Positions 14,291 through 23,510 of a stretch of 35,857 bases of DNA are shown here, in pieces. Position 1 is the stretch's first letter, and each line of letters starts with the position of its first letter. The stretch comes from Bacteroidales bacterium (GTDB taxonomy: Bacteria; Bacteroidota; Bacteroidia; Bacteroidales; P3): contig JAISLH010000115.1 of assembly GCA_031260565.1 (NCBI GenBank), positions 1 through 35,857 of the forward strand, read 5' to 3'. The position numbers and the translations under genes were made by a program. The notes beneath the pieces were generated by a model. It was not told the origin of the DNA, searched no databases, and worked only from the letters and a program-made list of their open reading frames with translations.

Positions 14291-15040
14291 TTATACGAAT
14301 AGCTTTGTGATAATCATATTGAATATCATTATGACTATACTGCTTTGGACTACGGCGTTTGTGCTTTGGTGTCCTACTTCAACAGAGCCTCCTTTGAGAG
14401 TATAGCCTCTGAAAGAAGCAATAGAAGATATTATCCACGCATTGACAGCCGTTTTTATCAAAGCATAAATCAAATCTGCCGAATTAAACTCCAATCTCAA
14501 ACCCTCAACATAGTCAAATATAGATAGAGTGCCAACCATCACCGCTCCTAAAGCACCTCCCAACAATGCAGTGGTGATACTGAAAATAATCAAAACAGGG
14601 AAAAAGGTGAGGCAGGCAATGATTTTGGGCATTATGAGATAGGAAGCGGTATTGACTCCCATTATTTCCAAAGCGTCAATTTGCTCTGTAATACGTTGCG
14701 TTCCCAGCTCGGAGGCTATACGAGAAGCACATTTGCCCGCTAAGATAAGGCTGATAATGGTAGGGGAGAACTCTAAAATAATAGTCTTGCGAGAAGAAAA
14801 GCCGTAAATCCAGTCAGGGTAGATAGGGTTATCCAAATTGTAAAGCATTTGCATAACTACTGCCGCTCCAATGAAGACTGATATTGCCAAGACAATAAAA
14901 ATGGAATCCAAACCCAAGACTTTCATCTCAAAGAGAATCTTTCGGCGAAATATATCCTTGTTTTGCGGTTTGCGAAAAGCCTCTCGCATTAGCAGGAGGT
15001 AAGTGCCAAACTCTATAAAGAATGCTCGTAACGCTTTCAC
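14291..15040 (-). CDS. mlaE: MlaE-family ABC transporter permease
   Basis: Inner-membrane permease of an Mla-type lipid transporter that moves phospholipids between membranes to keep the outer membrane asymmetric. The 249-residue protein has the MlaE/YrbE layout: an N-terminal amphipathic segment, then membrane helices near 50-75, 90-115, 145-185, 195-215 and 225-245, with the conserved stretch EFSPTIISLILAGKCASRIASELGTQRITEQIDALEIMGVN (seen around residues 90-130) that contacts the ATPase. It starts 5 bp after clpC and is surely cotranscribed. In most genomes the ATPase gene mlaF follows directly; here the next gene is convergent, so the partner must be elsewhere. The 140-bp gap to the 13227 gene shows no clear terminator. 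Confidence 0.9.
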   Translation of the reverse strand: MKALRAFFIEFGTYLLLMREAFRKPQNKDIFRRKILFEMKVLGLDSIFIVLAISVFIGAAVVMQMLYNLDNPIYPDWIYGFSSRKTIILEFSPTIISLILAGKCASRIASELGTQRITEQIDALEIMGVNTASYLIMPKIIACLTFFPVLIIFSITTALLGGALGAVMVGTLSIFDYVEGLRLEFNSADLIYALIKTAVNAWIISSIASFRGYTLKGGSVEVGHQSTNAVVQSSIVIMIFNMIITKLFV

Positions 15041-15045
15041 TGCCT

Positions 15046-17592
15046 TTATTGAATTGTGATTGAAAGTTCGGTTTTATCCTTGTCGGTTGTTATGAAAATG
15101 TGACGCTTTCGCTTGCTACGGTTAGCAATGATTGCTTCCGACAAACTGTCTTCAACTTCCCGTTCAATAGTCCTTCGCAAAGGTCTTGCTCCATATTGCA
15201 GGTTGCAACCTTTGTTGATAATGAAATGTTTAACCTTGTCGTCAATATCAAGTGAGTAGCCAATGGCAGCAATTCTTGTTTTGAGAGTTTGAAATTCTAT
15301 CTCTATTATCTTTAATATATCTTTCTCGTTAAGGTTGTTGAAGAAAATAACATCATCGATACGATTGAGAAATTCAGGCGAGAAAGTACGCTTCAAATCC
15401 TTGTCAATAATACTTTGCTCCAACAATACCTTGCTTTCATCACTTGTCGCAGAAGAAAAACCTACCCCACCGCCAAAGTCTTTCAGCTTTCTGCTGCCAA
15501 CATTTGAAGTCATAATAATGATAGTGTTCTTAAAATCTACCTTTCTGCCTAAGCTGTCAGTGAGATGCCCTTCGTCTAATATCTGCAACAGAATGTTGTA
15601 AATGTCGGCGTGGGCTTTCTCTATTTCGTCAAAAAGGACTATGGAATGAGGGTAACTTCTTACCTTTTCCGTCAGTTGCCCTGCTTCCTCATAACCAACA
15701 TAACCGGGAGGCGAACCTATCAAGCGAGAAACGCTATGCTTCTCCATATATTCGCTCATATCCAAACGAATGAGGTTGTTGTCAGAATCAAAGAGATACT
15801 TAGCTAAATTCTTTGCCAATAAAGTCTTTCCTACGCCTGTTGAGCCTACAAAGATAAACGAACCTATAGGGCGATTAGGGTCTTTCAAGCCAGCCTTTGC
15901 TCTGCGTATGGTTTTAGATACTTTTTCTATTGCCTCGTCTTGCCCAATGACTTGCTGCTTGAGATTTGCTTCCATTTTGATTAGACGAGTTGTTTCGTTA
16001 TCGGTCATTTTCTTTATACTGACTCCGCTTGCCGAAGAAACAACGATGGCAATGTCTTCTTCATCAACAATGATTGGTTTGTGCCGCAACTCTTCCTCCC
16101 AAAGTATATTCTCTTTTGTCAAATCACTTCTCAGCTGCTCACGAACACTTCTTAACTTATCGGCTTCGGCATAACTTTTCTGTATCATCATACTGTCAAT
16201 CGCCTTATTGGTCTTAGCAATTTGCTCTTCAATCTCTTTCAGTAGCGGATTGAACCTGTCATCCTTCACGTGAGCCATAGCTCCTGCCTCATCCATAGCA
16301 TCAATAGCCTTATCGGGTAGTAGCCTGTCGGTTATATAGCGAGACGTCAAACGGACACAGGCTTCTAATGCCTTGTCGGAGTATTTTACTTTGTGATATT
16401 CTTCATACTTATCCTTTATATTGTGTAGAATGTTCAACGTTTCTTCTTCCGATGTAGCTTCTATATGCACCTTTTGAAATCTGCGTTCTAAAGCTCCGTC
16501 ACTCTCAATGTGCTTACGATATTCTGTCAAAGTGGTTGCTCCAATGCACTGAATTTCTCCTCGTGCCAAGGCAGGCTTAATAATATTTGAAGCATCAAGG
16601 CTACCTTCCGCATTGCCCGCACCAACAATAGTATGTAACTCATCAATAAAAATAATAATATCTGGGTGCTTTTTCAACTCATCAATAAGCCTTTTCAATC
16701 GCTCCTCAAACTCTCCACGATACTTTGTTCCTGCCACTATGGAAACTAAATCCAAAGTGTAAATCTTTTTATCCAGCAAAGTATTAGAAATGGTCTGTGC
16801 ATTGATATGGAGAGCCAAGCCTTCTGCAATAGCCGACTTACCAACTCCTGGTTCGCCTATAAGTACAGGATTATTCTTCTTCCTTCTGCTTAAAATCTGA
16901 GCTATGCGTTCTATTTCCTTTTCCCTGCCGACAATGGGATCAATTAACCCTTCGGCAGCAGCCTTAGAAAGATTTTTAGCAAAGTTATCCAAAAATGGAG
17001 TATCACTTGCCTGCTTGGTTGCATTCATTTTGCGGATAGGACGTTGTTGAAGGTCGTTTAAATTTAATTCTTTAAGGTTTTCCGCCGCCTCAGTTATGAA
17101 TCCAAATATCATCCCCTTGACATCTCCCATGCTTTTGTTCTCTGGATTGGTCTTTTTGACGTTATCTACCAAACTCTTAACCTTATCATAAGTAACTCCA
17201 TACTGCCCTAAAAGCGTAGTAACTTGGCTGTTCTTCGCCTGCGACAGAATACTTAGCAACAAATGCTCCGTACCAATAATTTCCTCTCCGGCACTAAACA
17301 ACTCAAAGCGGGCAAACATCAAGACTTCTTGCAGCTGAGCCTGACTTTCCGGTGCTGGAGCAGCGATTTCCAAGTCAGAAGCAGCATTGAAGCAGAAGTA
17401 TTCTATCTTTGATTTGAGCCAAGCCAAGTCTATGTCAAACTTCTGCAAAATTTCAACAGCCCGACAGTCTTTTTCTCTTAGCATTGCCAAAAACAAATGT
17501 TCTATGCCGATAGACGAATTATTTAACCTTATGGCTTCGTCTTTAGCATTGTTCATAACTTTTTGAGCATGCGTAGTATATTTAATTTCCAT
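15046..17592 (-). CDS. clpC: ATP-dependent Clp protease ATP-binding subunit ClpC
   Basis: Hsp100 unfoldase that feeds substrates to ClpP and takes part in protein quality control. The 848-residue protein has the double Clp_N repeat (about 1-145), AAA-1 with Walker [14 protein letters not shown] near 247 and Walker B IIFIDELH, a middle region with a UVR-like coiled coil ([15 protein letters not shown]... then [15 protein letters not shown]), AAA-2 with Walker [14 protein letters not shown] and sensor [10 protein letters not shown], and a C-terminal D2-small domain. A VGF tripeptide after FGGG (the [LIV]-G-[FL] ClpP-docking loop) supports a protease-linked ClpC role rather than ClpB. It is read from a promoter-like box at 17631-17638 and is followed by mlaE 5 bp downstream, a pairing without obvious functional logic. 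Confidence 0.94.
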   Translation of the reverse strand: MEIKYTTHAQKVMNNAKDEAIRLNNSSIGIEHLFLAMLREKDCRAVEILQKFDIDLAWLKSKIEYFCFNAASDLEIAAPAPESQAQLQEVLMFARFELFSAGEEIIGTEHLLLSILSQAKNSQVTTLLGQYGVTYDKVKSLVDNVKKTNPENKSMGDVKGMIFGFITEAAENLKELNLNDLQQRPIRKMNATKQASDTPFLDNFAKNLSKAAAEGLIDPIVGREKEIERIAQILSRRKKNNPVLIGEPGVGKSAIAEGLALHINAQTISNTLLDKKIYTLDLVSIVAGTKYRGEFEERLKRLIDELKKHPDIIIFIDELHTIVGAGNAEGSLDASNIIKPALARGEIQCIGATTLTEYRKHIESDGALERRFQKVHIEATSEEETLNILHNIKDKYEEYHKVKYSDKALEACVRLTSRYITDRLLPDKAIDAMDEAGAMAHVKDDRFNPLLKEIEEQIAKTNKAIDSMMIQKSYAEADKLRSVREQLRSDLTKENILWEEELRHKPIIVDEEDIAIVVSSASGVSIKKMTDNETTRLIKMEANLKQQVIGQDEAIEKVSKTIRRAKAGLKDPNRPIGSFIFVGSTGVGKTLLAKNLAKYLFDSDNNLIRLDMSEYMEKHSVSRLIGSPPGYVGYEEAGQLTEKVRSYPHSIVLFDEIEKAHADIYNILLQILDEGHLTDSLGRKVDFKNTIIIMTSNVGSRKLKDFGGGVGFSSATSDESKVLLEQSIIDKDLKRTFSPEFLNRIDDVIFFNNLNEKDILKIIEIEFQTLKTRIAAIGYSLDIDDKVKHFIINKGCNLQYGARPLRRTIEREVEDSLSEAIIANRSKRKRHIFITTDKDKTELSITIQ

Positions 17593-17630
17593 ATATATTT
17601 TCCTTTACAAAAATGAAGCTAAATTGCCGT

Positions 17631-17638
17631 CAAAAGTA
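17631..17638 (-). promoter_or_regulatory. -7 box TACTTTTG upstream of clpC
   Basis: Minus-strand TACTTTTG, about 40 bp before the clpC ATG; the -33 TTG is not convincing. No CIRCE or other heat-shock operator was seen. Confidence 0.5.
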
Positions 17639-17760
17639 CTAAAATTTAAGAAAAGGAGAACACTTGGCATAAATTATTTTTGTTTTACTTCTCCAAAACG
17701 AGCTATCTTGTAAGCAAAAAATTGCCATATTTCGTCTGTTAGTACCTGCGTTTATGTTCT

Positions 17761-17929
17761 TAAAAAACACTTGTCAAAAACTAAATGCCGACTTGTTGAA
17801 AATTAAGTGCCGACTTTTGCCCAACAAAGTGCCGACTTTTACATCACAAAGTGCCGACTTCTTGGGCAAAAGTCGGCACTTAATTTTTGGAAGATGCCGA
17901 CTTCTGATTATCAAGTACTTACAAAGGGG
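17761..17929. repeat. 22-bp-period core array with 26-bp perfect inverted repeat, locus 4
   Basis: Between the end of the dihydroorotase gene and clpC, cores AAATGCCGACTT (17783), AAGTGCCGACTT (17805, 17827, 17849), the inverse AAGTCGGCACTT (17870), AGATGCCGACTT (17892) and AAGTACTT (17913) lie 21 or 22 bp apart; a weaker unit is at 17761. 17799-17824 is the exact complement of 17862-17887 (26 bp), with a 37-nt loop holding two more cores. The end 17895-17929 is identical to 10412-10446. The remaining gap (17930-18045) holds nothing recognised. Confidence 0.85.
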
Positions 17930-18045
17930 TAATTTTGGGGTATTTTCCACATAAAAAAGCACCTGCCAGTGATTGATTTTGTCGGATTTTTTTGCCGTTT
18001 TGTGAGCGGAAAATTATTATGAAAGTCCCAACTAATCTGATATAA

Positions 18046-19404
18046 CTACCGATATTGTTGTATGTGCAAGCCACAAATGTCGCTGATGAGTCTGCCTTTT
18101 GCGAAAACTTGGTTGCCATTGACGAATGTTTGCTCTATGGAATTGGAAAAAGTGGTGCGTTCTAATGGAGACCAGCCGCATTTATATAAAATATTGTCTG
18201 CGGAAACGGTTGTCTTTTTGTGGGGATTGACAAGCACAAGGTCGGCAAAAAAACCTTCTTTTATGAAGCCTCTATCCTTAATGGAGAATAGTTTTGCGGG
18301 GTTATGACACATCTTTTCAACAACTTGCTCTATGCTAAACTCGCCCTGCTGCACCAGTTCCAACATCATAAGTAGAGAATGCTGCACACTTGGGATACCG
18401 GATGGAGCGTCAAAGTACGGCTTTTGCTTTTCTTTTAAGAGATGTGGGGCGTGGTCGGTGGCGATTATGTCTATGCGATTTTCCTTCAAAGCCATACGTA
18501 AGGCAGAGCGGTCTTGAGTTTTCTTAATAGCAGGGTTGCATTTAATGAGGTTGCCCTTCGTAGCATAGTCCTGTTCGGAAAACCAAAGATGAGAGGGGCT
18601 TACCTCTGCGGTAATTCTTTTGTTGGCTAAAATGTCGGCGGAGAATAAACTTGTCTCTTTTTCGGTTGTAAGATGTGCAATGTGGAGGCGGGCGGTGTCG
18701 TATTTTCTTGCCAAGTTGATAGCATAAGATGAGGAGTTATAGCAGGCTTCGGCATCACGAATTAGGGGGTGTATGGCGGCAGGTGGCTCTTTGTCTTTGT
18801 AGAGTTCTTTGTATTTTGATGTATTCTCTCGTATGCGACTCTCTTCCTCGCAATGTGCTGAAATAATCAAAGGGGTATTTGCAAACAGACGTTCTAATGT
18901 TTTGACGTTATCAACAAGCATATTGCCAGTGGAAGAGCCGAGAAAAACCTTCAAGCCGCACGCCAAATTGTCATCTGTTAGTCGCAAAGCCTCATCAACA
19001 TTGTCGTTAGTAATACCAAAGAAGAAGCCGTAGTTACAAAACATTTTATCTTTGGCAAGGTTTATCTTCTCTTTTAAAGCCTGTATTGTCGTAGTAGTAG
19101 GGTTATTGTTCGGCATATCAAATACAGATGTAACGCCCCCGGCAACAGCTGCTGCACTCTCGCTTGCCATATCTGCTTTGTATTCTAATCCCGGCTGCCT
19201 GAAATGAACGTGAGAATCTATAACTCCCGGTAAAAGGATTAGATTCTCACAATTTATTGTTTCTGTATCAAAAGGTAGATTGTCAAGGGAAAGATTGGAA
19301 ATTTTCGTTATTCTATTCCCCTCAACTAAGATATTTTTTACCTCTGTGCTCCCTTCATTTATGATAGTTACAGAGGGAAAGTATTTATTTTTGTGTTTCT
19401 TCAA
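18046..19404 (-). CDS. pyrC: Dihydroorotase
   Basis: Zn-dependent cyclisation of carbamoyl-aspartate to dihydroorotate in de novo pyrimidine synthesis. The 452-residue protein is a class I (long, PyrC/AllB-type) amidohydrolase. It shows the metal motif DSHVHFRQPG near residue 63, GGVTSVFDMPNNNP, a lysine in CGLKVFLGSSTG that suits the bridging carboxylated Lys, then SAHCEEE, HIAHLTT and the catalytic Asp in IATDHAPH. Allantoinase or hydantoinase relatives are alternatives, but HFRQPG and the housekeeping setting favour dihydroorotase. The start overlaps the end of the zinc-ribbon gene by 20 bp, so the two are translationally coupled. Other pyr genes are not in the window. Confidence 0.9.
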   Translation of the reverse strand: MKKHKNKYFPSVTIINEGSTEVKNILVEGNRITKISNLSLDNLPFDTETINCENLILLPGVIDSHVHFRQPGLEYKADMASESAAAVAGGVTSVFDMPNNNPTTTTIQALKEKINLAKDKMFCNYGFFFGITNDNVDEALRLTDDNLACGLKVFLGSSTGNMLVDNVKTLERLFANTPLIISAHCEEESRIRENTSKYKELYKDKEPPAAIHPLIRDAEACYNSSSYAINLARKYDTARLHIAHLTTEKETSLFSADILANKRITAEVSPSHLWFSEQDYATKGNLIKCNPAIKKTQDRSALRMALKENRIDIIATDHAPHLLKEKQKPYFDAPSGIPSVQHSLLMMLELVQQGEFSIEQVVEKMCHNPAKLFSIKDRGFIKEGFFADLVLVNPHKKTTVSADNILYKCGWSPLERTTFSNSIEQTFVNGNQVFAKGRLISDICGLHIQQYR

Positions 19405-20191
19405 CTTCGGCTGCTATTGAGTCATCAACCAATATACGACCACAATATTCGCAGACAATAATCTTTTTGTGCATACGAATATCCATTTGGCGTTGGTGAG
19501 GTATTTTGCTAAAACATCCACCGCAAGCATCTCTATCAACTGTTACAACAGCTAAGCCATTACGAGCAGCGTTACGTATTTTTTTATATGCCGTCAGATA
19601 GCGTTCTTCTACCAAAGCTTCGTTCTTTGCAACCTCTGCTAATAACTCTTTTTCTCTCTCCTCGTTTTCTTTTACTATTTCGTTCAGCTCAACTTTCTTT
19701 GCTTCAAAGTCTATCTTCTTTTCCTTTATCTGATTTTCATATACGGCAAGTTGTTCGCTGTATGATTCAATTCCTGCCTTAGCTTCGCGGTTTTTCTTTT
19801 CGCAAAGTTGAATTTCTAACTGCTGGAACTCTATTTCCTTTTCCAAAGACTCATATTCGCGATTGTTTTTAACCTTGTTCTGGTCAGTAGAGTATTTCTT
19901 AATCAAAGCTTCGCTTTCTTTCATCTTTGTTTTGTTGTCGTTGATAGACTCTTCATACTCCTTGATAGAGTTTTTGTAGTTATCAACTCTTGTCTCCAAG
20001 CCTGCAATATCATCTTCCAAATCCTGTACCTCCAAAGGCAACTCACCTCTGATGATATGTATTCTGTCTATTTGAGAGTGTATAGTCTGCAAACTATACA
20101 GAGCTGTCAAGCGACGCTCTACTGCCTTATCAGCGTCTTCATTTTTAAATACCTTTACTGGTGTCTCTTCTGCTTTTACTTTCTTTGCCAT
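19385..20191 (-). CDS. Coiled-coil protein with C4 zinc ribbon (zf-RING_7 / CT398-like)
   Basis: Conserved bacterial protein of unclear function; relatives have been proposed to interact with nucleic acids or the translation or secretion machinery. The 268 residues comprise a charged N-terminus, a long coiled coil (about 25-195, dense in E/K, with LETRVDNYKNSIKEYEESI and REYESLEKEIEFQQLEIQ), and a C-terminal zinc ribbon whose cysteine pairs are CGGC (near 223) and CEYC (near 247). Length and architecture match the family. A minus-strand TATTTTTG box at 20212-20219 could serve as its promoter. It heads a two-gene unit with the dihydroorotase gene. Confidence 0.85.
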   Translation of the reverse strand: MAKKVKAEETPVKVFKNEDADKAVERRLTALYSLQTIHSQIDRIHIIRGELPLEVQDLEDDIAGLETRVDNYKNSIKEYEESINDNKTKMKESEALIKKYSTDQNKVKNNREYESLEKEIEFQQLEIQLCEKKNREAKAGIESYSEQLAVYENQIKEKKIDFEAKKVELNEIVKENEEREKELLAEVAKNEALVEERYLTAYKKIRNAARNGLAVVTVDRDACGGCFSKIPHQRQMDIRMHKKIIVCEYCGRILVDDSIAAEVEETQK

Positions 20192-20237
20192 TCTTTAGTT
20201 GTATTTTATAACAAAAATAACCTGTTTTCTTGTTTGT

Positions 20238-20690
20238 TTAGAATTTGAACGATGCTCCAATAGTGAAATTAGACCATCCTGCTCCTATCTCTGCAAATAA
20301 ACCAATGTTATTCCAGAAATAATATCTTGCACCAACATATGCATCCCAACCAAATTTGCTTCCTCCTGCTACTATATAGCCTAATGTAGTACCAACATAA
20401 GTATCAAGTTTATCTACGAACTGGTAATGTAAAGATACTCTACCGCCAATCAAGCACCACATAGGATCATCTATACCTAATCCTACAAGAACGCCTACTC
20501 CTAAATTTGATTTGTCATCCCATAAACTTGTTACTGACCAATCTAAAGCACCTGAAATAGGAAGCCCATAGTTTGCTCCAACACCAATACCGACTGTTCC
20601 AACTAAATTACCTTTTGAAAAGGTTTCCTGAGCTTGTGTTGCAGTTGCCATACATAGTACGGCTGCTACTGCCAAAATCATTTTCTTCAT
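20238..20690 (-). CDS. Small outer-membrane beta-barrel protein
   Basis: Predicted exported protein of 150 residues: signal peptide MKKMILAVAAVLCMATATQAQ, then eight or so short amphipathic strands rich in Gly and aromatics (GTVGIGVGANYGLPI, NLGVGVLVGLGI, TYVGTTLGYIVAGG, GWDAYVGARYYFW, GLFAEIGAGW) and a C-terminal strand ending FTIGASFKF. The terminal Phe is the usual outer-membrane insertion signal. It resembles the small OmpA/OmpW-like barrels of Bacteroidota; no enzymatic or peptidoglycan-binding domain is present. A -7 box TACCTTTG at 20776-20783 lies about 85 bp upstream. Role unknown. Confidence 0.8.
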   Translation of the reverse strand: MKKMILAVAAVLCMATATQAQETFSKGNLVGTVGIGVGANYGLPISGALDWSVTSLWDDKSNLGVGVLVGLGIDDPMWCLIGGRVSLHYQFVDKLDTYVGTTLGYIVAGGSKFGWDAYVGARYYFWNNIGLFAEIGAGWSNFTIGASFKF

Positions 20691-20775
20691 ATATTACTAA
20701 GTATTAAAGTTTTTTAATTTTAATTTCTATTATTATTGCCAAATTAAAACTCAAAAACAGGTTATTTTAGGTCGG

Positions 20776-20783
20776 CAAAGGTA
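20776..20783 (-). promoter_or_regulatory. -7 box TACCTTTG for the small barrel gene
   Basis: Minus-strand TACCTTTG with a leader of about 80 nt before the ATG at 20690. No strong -33 element. Nothing else was seen in 20691-20869. Confidence 0.55.
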
Positions 20784-20869
20784 CAAATAATTTCTGAATA
20801 ACAGAAAACTTTTTTACATCTTCTTGATTTTGTTATTTTAAGATAAGCAGCTAATGTTGATTTTTATTG

Positions 20870-21208
20870 CTATTTTCTCACATAATGCGGCATTTGCTCA
20901 GGTATAATAATAGAGAATTCTATTAAACCTGCAAATTCTCCGTTATCATAATATGGTGTCTGATAGATTAGCTTTTTTACTCCATTTTTTTCAATCGTGT
21001 AAGCGTTGGTTCTTGGGTTGCTCATCATAGAGTTGATTATCTTCTGGGCGTGTTCAGGGTGGCAATCCATAAGATTTTTGCCTATCAGTTCTTTTCCACC
21101 CGAACGTTCAAATGTAGTAGCAGAACGATTGTTCATATCTATTATTTTGCCGTCCTTGTCAGAAACGGTTATAGCCATAAAAGGCAATTCATTAAATACA
21201 CTATCCAA
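20870..21208 (-). CDS. Single-PAS-domain protein
   Basis: 112 residues consisting almost entirely of one PAS domain: FMAITVSDKDGKIIDMNNRSATTFER, GKNLMDCHPEHAQKII, then the beta-sheet half KNGVKKLIYQTPYYDNGEFAGLIEFSI. The HPE motif after the FxG-type helix is common in PAS domains of the PAS_4/PAS_9 kind. There is no kinase, GGDEF, HTH or other output domain, so it probably acts as a sensor by binding a partner; ligand and partner are unknown. It has its own -7 box (21232-21239) and a neighbour, ptb, 90 bp upstream on the same strand. Confidence 0.82.
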   Translation of the reverse strand: MDSVFNELPFMAITVSDKDGKIIDMNNRSATTFERSGGKELIGKNLMDCHPEHAQKIINSMMSNPRTNAYTIEKNGVKKLIYQTPYYDNGEFAGLIEFSIIIPEQMPHYVRK

Positions 21209-21231
21209 ATTTTCCTTTATTTTGAAACTGC

Positions 21232-21239
21232 AAAGGTAA
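21232..21239 (-). promoter_or_regulatory. -7 box TACCTTTG for the PAS gene
   Basis: Minus-strand TACCTTTG, 23 bp before the ATG at 21208; the -33 region is weak. It supports the short start used for the PAS gene. Confidence 0.6.
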
Positions 21240-21298
21240 CAAAAAAGTTCGCCTTTAACAGCGAACTCAAAATATTAAAACAATTAAAAAATTTATCT

Positions 21299-22204
21299 TT
21301 ACTTTGCCGACAAAGCAGCCAAAGCAATAGAATACATTTTAGTTTTAGTGCTATCTCCACGCGAAGAAAGAACACAAGGCACTTTTGCTCCCACAACCAC
21401 AGCCGCTAACTCCGCTTTTGCAAACTTGGTGGCCGTCTTGTAGAACACGTTTCCTGCTTCAATGTTAGGCCACACAAGACAATCCGCATCACCAGCAACT
21501 TCACCCTTCAATTTCTTTATATCGGCACTTTCTTTATCAATAGCCACGTCCATTGCCAAAGGACCATCAATCAACGCTCCCTTTATCTGACCACGATTTG
21601 CCATTGTGGCTATCAAAGCTCCATCTACACATGCCTGCATTCCAACACTCATCTGCTCCGTTGCTGCTATGATTGCAACCTTTGGAGTTGTGATGCCAAG
21701 AATTTTAGCCGTGTTGATAACATAATTAGTTATTGCAACCTTTTGGGCAAAATCAGGAGCAGGAATAATTGCTACATCAGAAGTAATAAGCAATTTATGA
21801 TATGTAGGCACTTCAAAGACCGTTATATGAGAAAGAACAGGTTTCCCACCCGGCATAAGACCTCTTTCCTTATTAAGGATAGCTCTCATATACTTATCTG
21901 TAGAGCAAAGACCTTTCATAAGAATGTCGCCTGCTCCGCTGTTAATTAACTCTACAGCCTTGTTTGCTGCCTTTTGTTCGTCAGATTCCTGTACCAAAGT
22001 GTATTTTTCAACATCTATACCTTCTTCTTTGCATACCTTCTTAATGGTCTCAATGTCTCCAACAAGGGTTGCATCAATTATCCCCAAATCTACCGCCATT
22101 GAAGTTGCTCCAATGGTGTGGGAATCGTTTGCATAAGCGGCAACAAGGCGTTTTTTGCCTCTTGCTTTTACTTCATTAATAATATCGTCTAAACGTGTAA
22201 TCAT
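21299..22204 (-). CDS. ptb: Phosphate butyryl/acetyltransferase
   Basis: Transfers an acyl group between CoA and phosphate, in butyrate or acetate fermentation or branched-chain acyl metabolism. The 301-residue protein fits the short PTA/PTB family: opening LDDIINEVKARGKKRLVAAYANDSHTI, the central GAGDILMKGLCSTDKYMRAILNKERGL and VLSHITVFEVP, then IIAATEQMSVGMQACVDGA and the C-terminal GDADCLVWPNIEAGN and VVVGAKVPCVLSSRGDS. Whether butyryl-CoA or acetyl-CoA is preferred cannot be read. The usual partner, butyrate kinase (buk), is not next to it. It is driven by a consensus promoter (22257-22287). Confidence 0.88.
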   Translation of the reverse strand: MITRLDDIINEVKARGKKRLVAAYANDSHTIGATSMAVDLGIIDATLVGDIETIKKVCKEEGIDVEKYTLVQESDEQKAANKAVELINSGAGDILMKGLCSTDKYMRAILNKERGLMPGGKPVLSHITVFEVPTYHKLLITSDVAIIPAPDFAQKVAITNYVINTAKILGITTPKVAIIAATEQMSVGMQACVDGALIATMANRGQIKGALIDGPLAMDVAIDKESADIKKLKGEVAGDADCLVWPNIEAGNVFYKTATKFAKAELAAVVVGAKVPCVLSSRGDSTKTKMYSIALAALSAK

Positions 22205-22256
22205 TTTGTGTTGTTTTATTATAATAATATATTTAATTTTCTGAAATTTGAGCGTG

Positions 22257-22287
22257 CAAAATTAGTACTTTTTTTGCTACTTACAAA
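22257..22287 (-). promoter_or_regulatory. Promoter for ptb
   Basis: Minus-strand TTTG (22284-22287), a 19-bp spacer, then TAATTTTG (22257-22264), about 50 bp before the ATG. It starts only 5 bp below the stop of the upstream phosphatase gene. Confidence 0.75.
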
Positions 22288-22291
22288 ATAA

Positions 22292-23032
22292 TTAAAATTG
22301 ATTGTTGATTATTTTCCCAGAATTTACCAAACCGGCAAGCAAAGGAGACGACAAGGCTTTGTGCAAAACTTCAATATGTCTTATGCCATGAGTGTCGCTA
22401 CCGAGCATTTCTATCATATTGTTTTCGGCAAACCATTTGACAAGATTATATTCCTGCCTGCCATAATAACCAGTGAAAGAATTGATATTGGATTGAAAAA
22501 TAATACCTCTGTCTTTCAGGTCAGCAAACTGCCGTTTGTCTTCTGCCCAATAAAGATAACGTTCAGGGTGAGCAAGGATTACCTTATAGTTTTTGCATTG
22601 TAAGTCAAACAAATATTCATTAACACCAAAAGGAACGTACATAAACGGCAACTCTATCAACAGATAATTATCGCCAAAGGTCTTAAACAACCCTTCACTT
22701 ATCCTTTTATGAAAGTCTTCATCAACCAAATGCTCCGCCCCAACCTCTATTTCTATTGCCAAACCCTTTTGGGCAGCAGCCTTTCGCACGTTATTCGCAA
22801 GGTCTTCAAGTTTATTCACATCGTTTGGAAAGACTTCATTTTTGACATGAGGCGTAGTGATAACCTTTCTATAACCCAAATTTTGCAACTCCTGCAAAAG
22901 CAAAAGTGATGTATCCATATCCTGCGAGCCATCGTCAATTCCGGGTATCAAATGAGAGTGAATATCAGTCTTCAACGCTGAAAAATCCGACAATCCCTGT
23001 GCTTTCTTTGTCTTAAAACTAAATATGCCCAT
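22292..23032 (-). CDS. CpsB/CapC-type PHP-family tyrosine phosphatase
   Basis: Mn-dependent phosphatase of the PHP superfamily; relatives dephosphorylate the tyrosine kinase that controls capsule or exopolysaccharide export. From the ATG at 23032 the 246-residue protein shows TDIHSHLIPGIDDGSQD (metal-binding HSH), the ITTPHV motif, GAEHLVDEDF, LLIELPFMYVP, ILAHPERY and LGSDTHG, the full set of PHP metal ligands. A longer frame beginning at 23119 would start upstream of the -7 box TACCTTTG (23062-23069) and is therefore rejected. No capsule or Wzc-like kinase gene lies nearby, so its substrate is uncertain. Confidence 0.88.
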   Translation of the reverse strand: MGIFSFKTKKAQGLSDFSALKTDIHSHLIPGIDDGSQDMDTSLLLLQELQNLGYRKVITTPHVKNEVFPNDVNKLEDLANNVRKAAAQKGLAIEIEVGAEHLVDEDFHKRISEGLFKTFGDNYLLIELPFMYVPFGVNEYLFDLQCKNYKVILAHPERYLYWAEDKRQFADLKDRGIIFQSNINSFTGYYGRQEYNLVKWFAENNMIEMLGSDTHGIRHIEVLHKALSSPLLAGLVNSGKIINNQF

Positions 23033-23061
23033 ACCTTTTATTTGTGTTGTAAATGCGGTTG

Positions 23062-23069
23062 CAAAGGTA
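23062..23069 (-). promoter_or_regulatory. -7 box TACCTTTG that sets the phosphatase start
   Basis: Minus-strand TACCTTTG, 29 bp before the ATG at 23032 and inside the longer potential frame, showing that the shorter start is the real one. The -33 element is weak. Confidence 0.6.
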
Positions 23070-23310
23070 GTAAAAATAAGCCAAATGTTTGTATGTTGCA
23101 TTGTTTTTATCAAATTCATGAGTTTATTTTACATATTTTCAATGTGAGATTATGGCTAAAAAATACGGTTAATAATTATGTTTTTACCTCACAAAATTTA
23201 CATAAAGCACTCATTAAAAACCGCCGTTTTTAGCATAAATTTTGTCAAAAAACAGATTAAAAACACCCTTTTTTCACTTAATTTTGTCAAAATTTAACCT
23301 CATTTTCACA

Positions 23311-23425
23311 AAAAAAAGACTGATTTTCCCCAAACGCCACTTCATCAGAACGAAACGCCGTTTTAATTTTCTAAAGTGGCGTTTCGTGACGCTGAAACGC
23401 CGCTTTAATTTTGGCAAAAAGCAAA
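23311..23425. repeat. 21-bp-period core array, locus 5
   Basis: Cores begin at 23332 (AAACGCCACTT), 23353 (AAACGCCGTTTT), 23374 (AAGTGGCGTTTC), 23395 (AAACGCCGCTTT) and 23416, exactly 21 bp apart, with a weaker unit at 23311. Compared with copy 1 it has an additional good core at 23332, where copy 1 has a decayed AACAGACACTT. The 23374 and 23395 cores form a hairpin with an 8-nt loop. Confidence 0.8.
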
Positions 23426-23454
23426 AAAAGGGGATAAAATATCATATTATCCCC
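23423..23454 (-). terminator. Intrinsic terminator inside element copy 2
   Basis: On the minus strand GGGGATAATAT and ATTTTATCCCC pair and are followed by seven T residues. The stem differs from copy 1 in its upper part yet still pairs, which favours a conserved structure. Confidence 0.65.
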
Positions 23455-23510
23455 ATAAAGTTACACATTGCGTTATTGCAATATGATTACATCAAGTTTA
23501 TATAAAATAG

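Noticed and set aside
17761-17929. CRISPR array
   Set aside because: Repeats are 12 bp, spacers only 9-10 bp, orientation changes within the array, and no cas gene is in the window.
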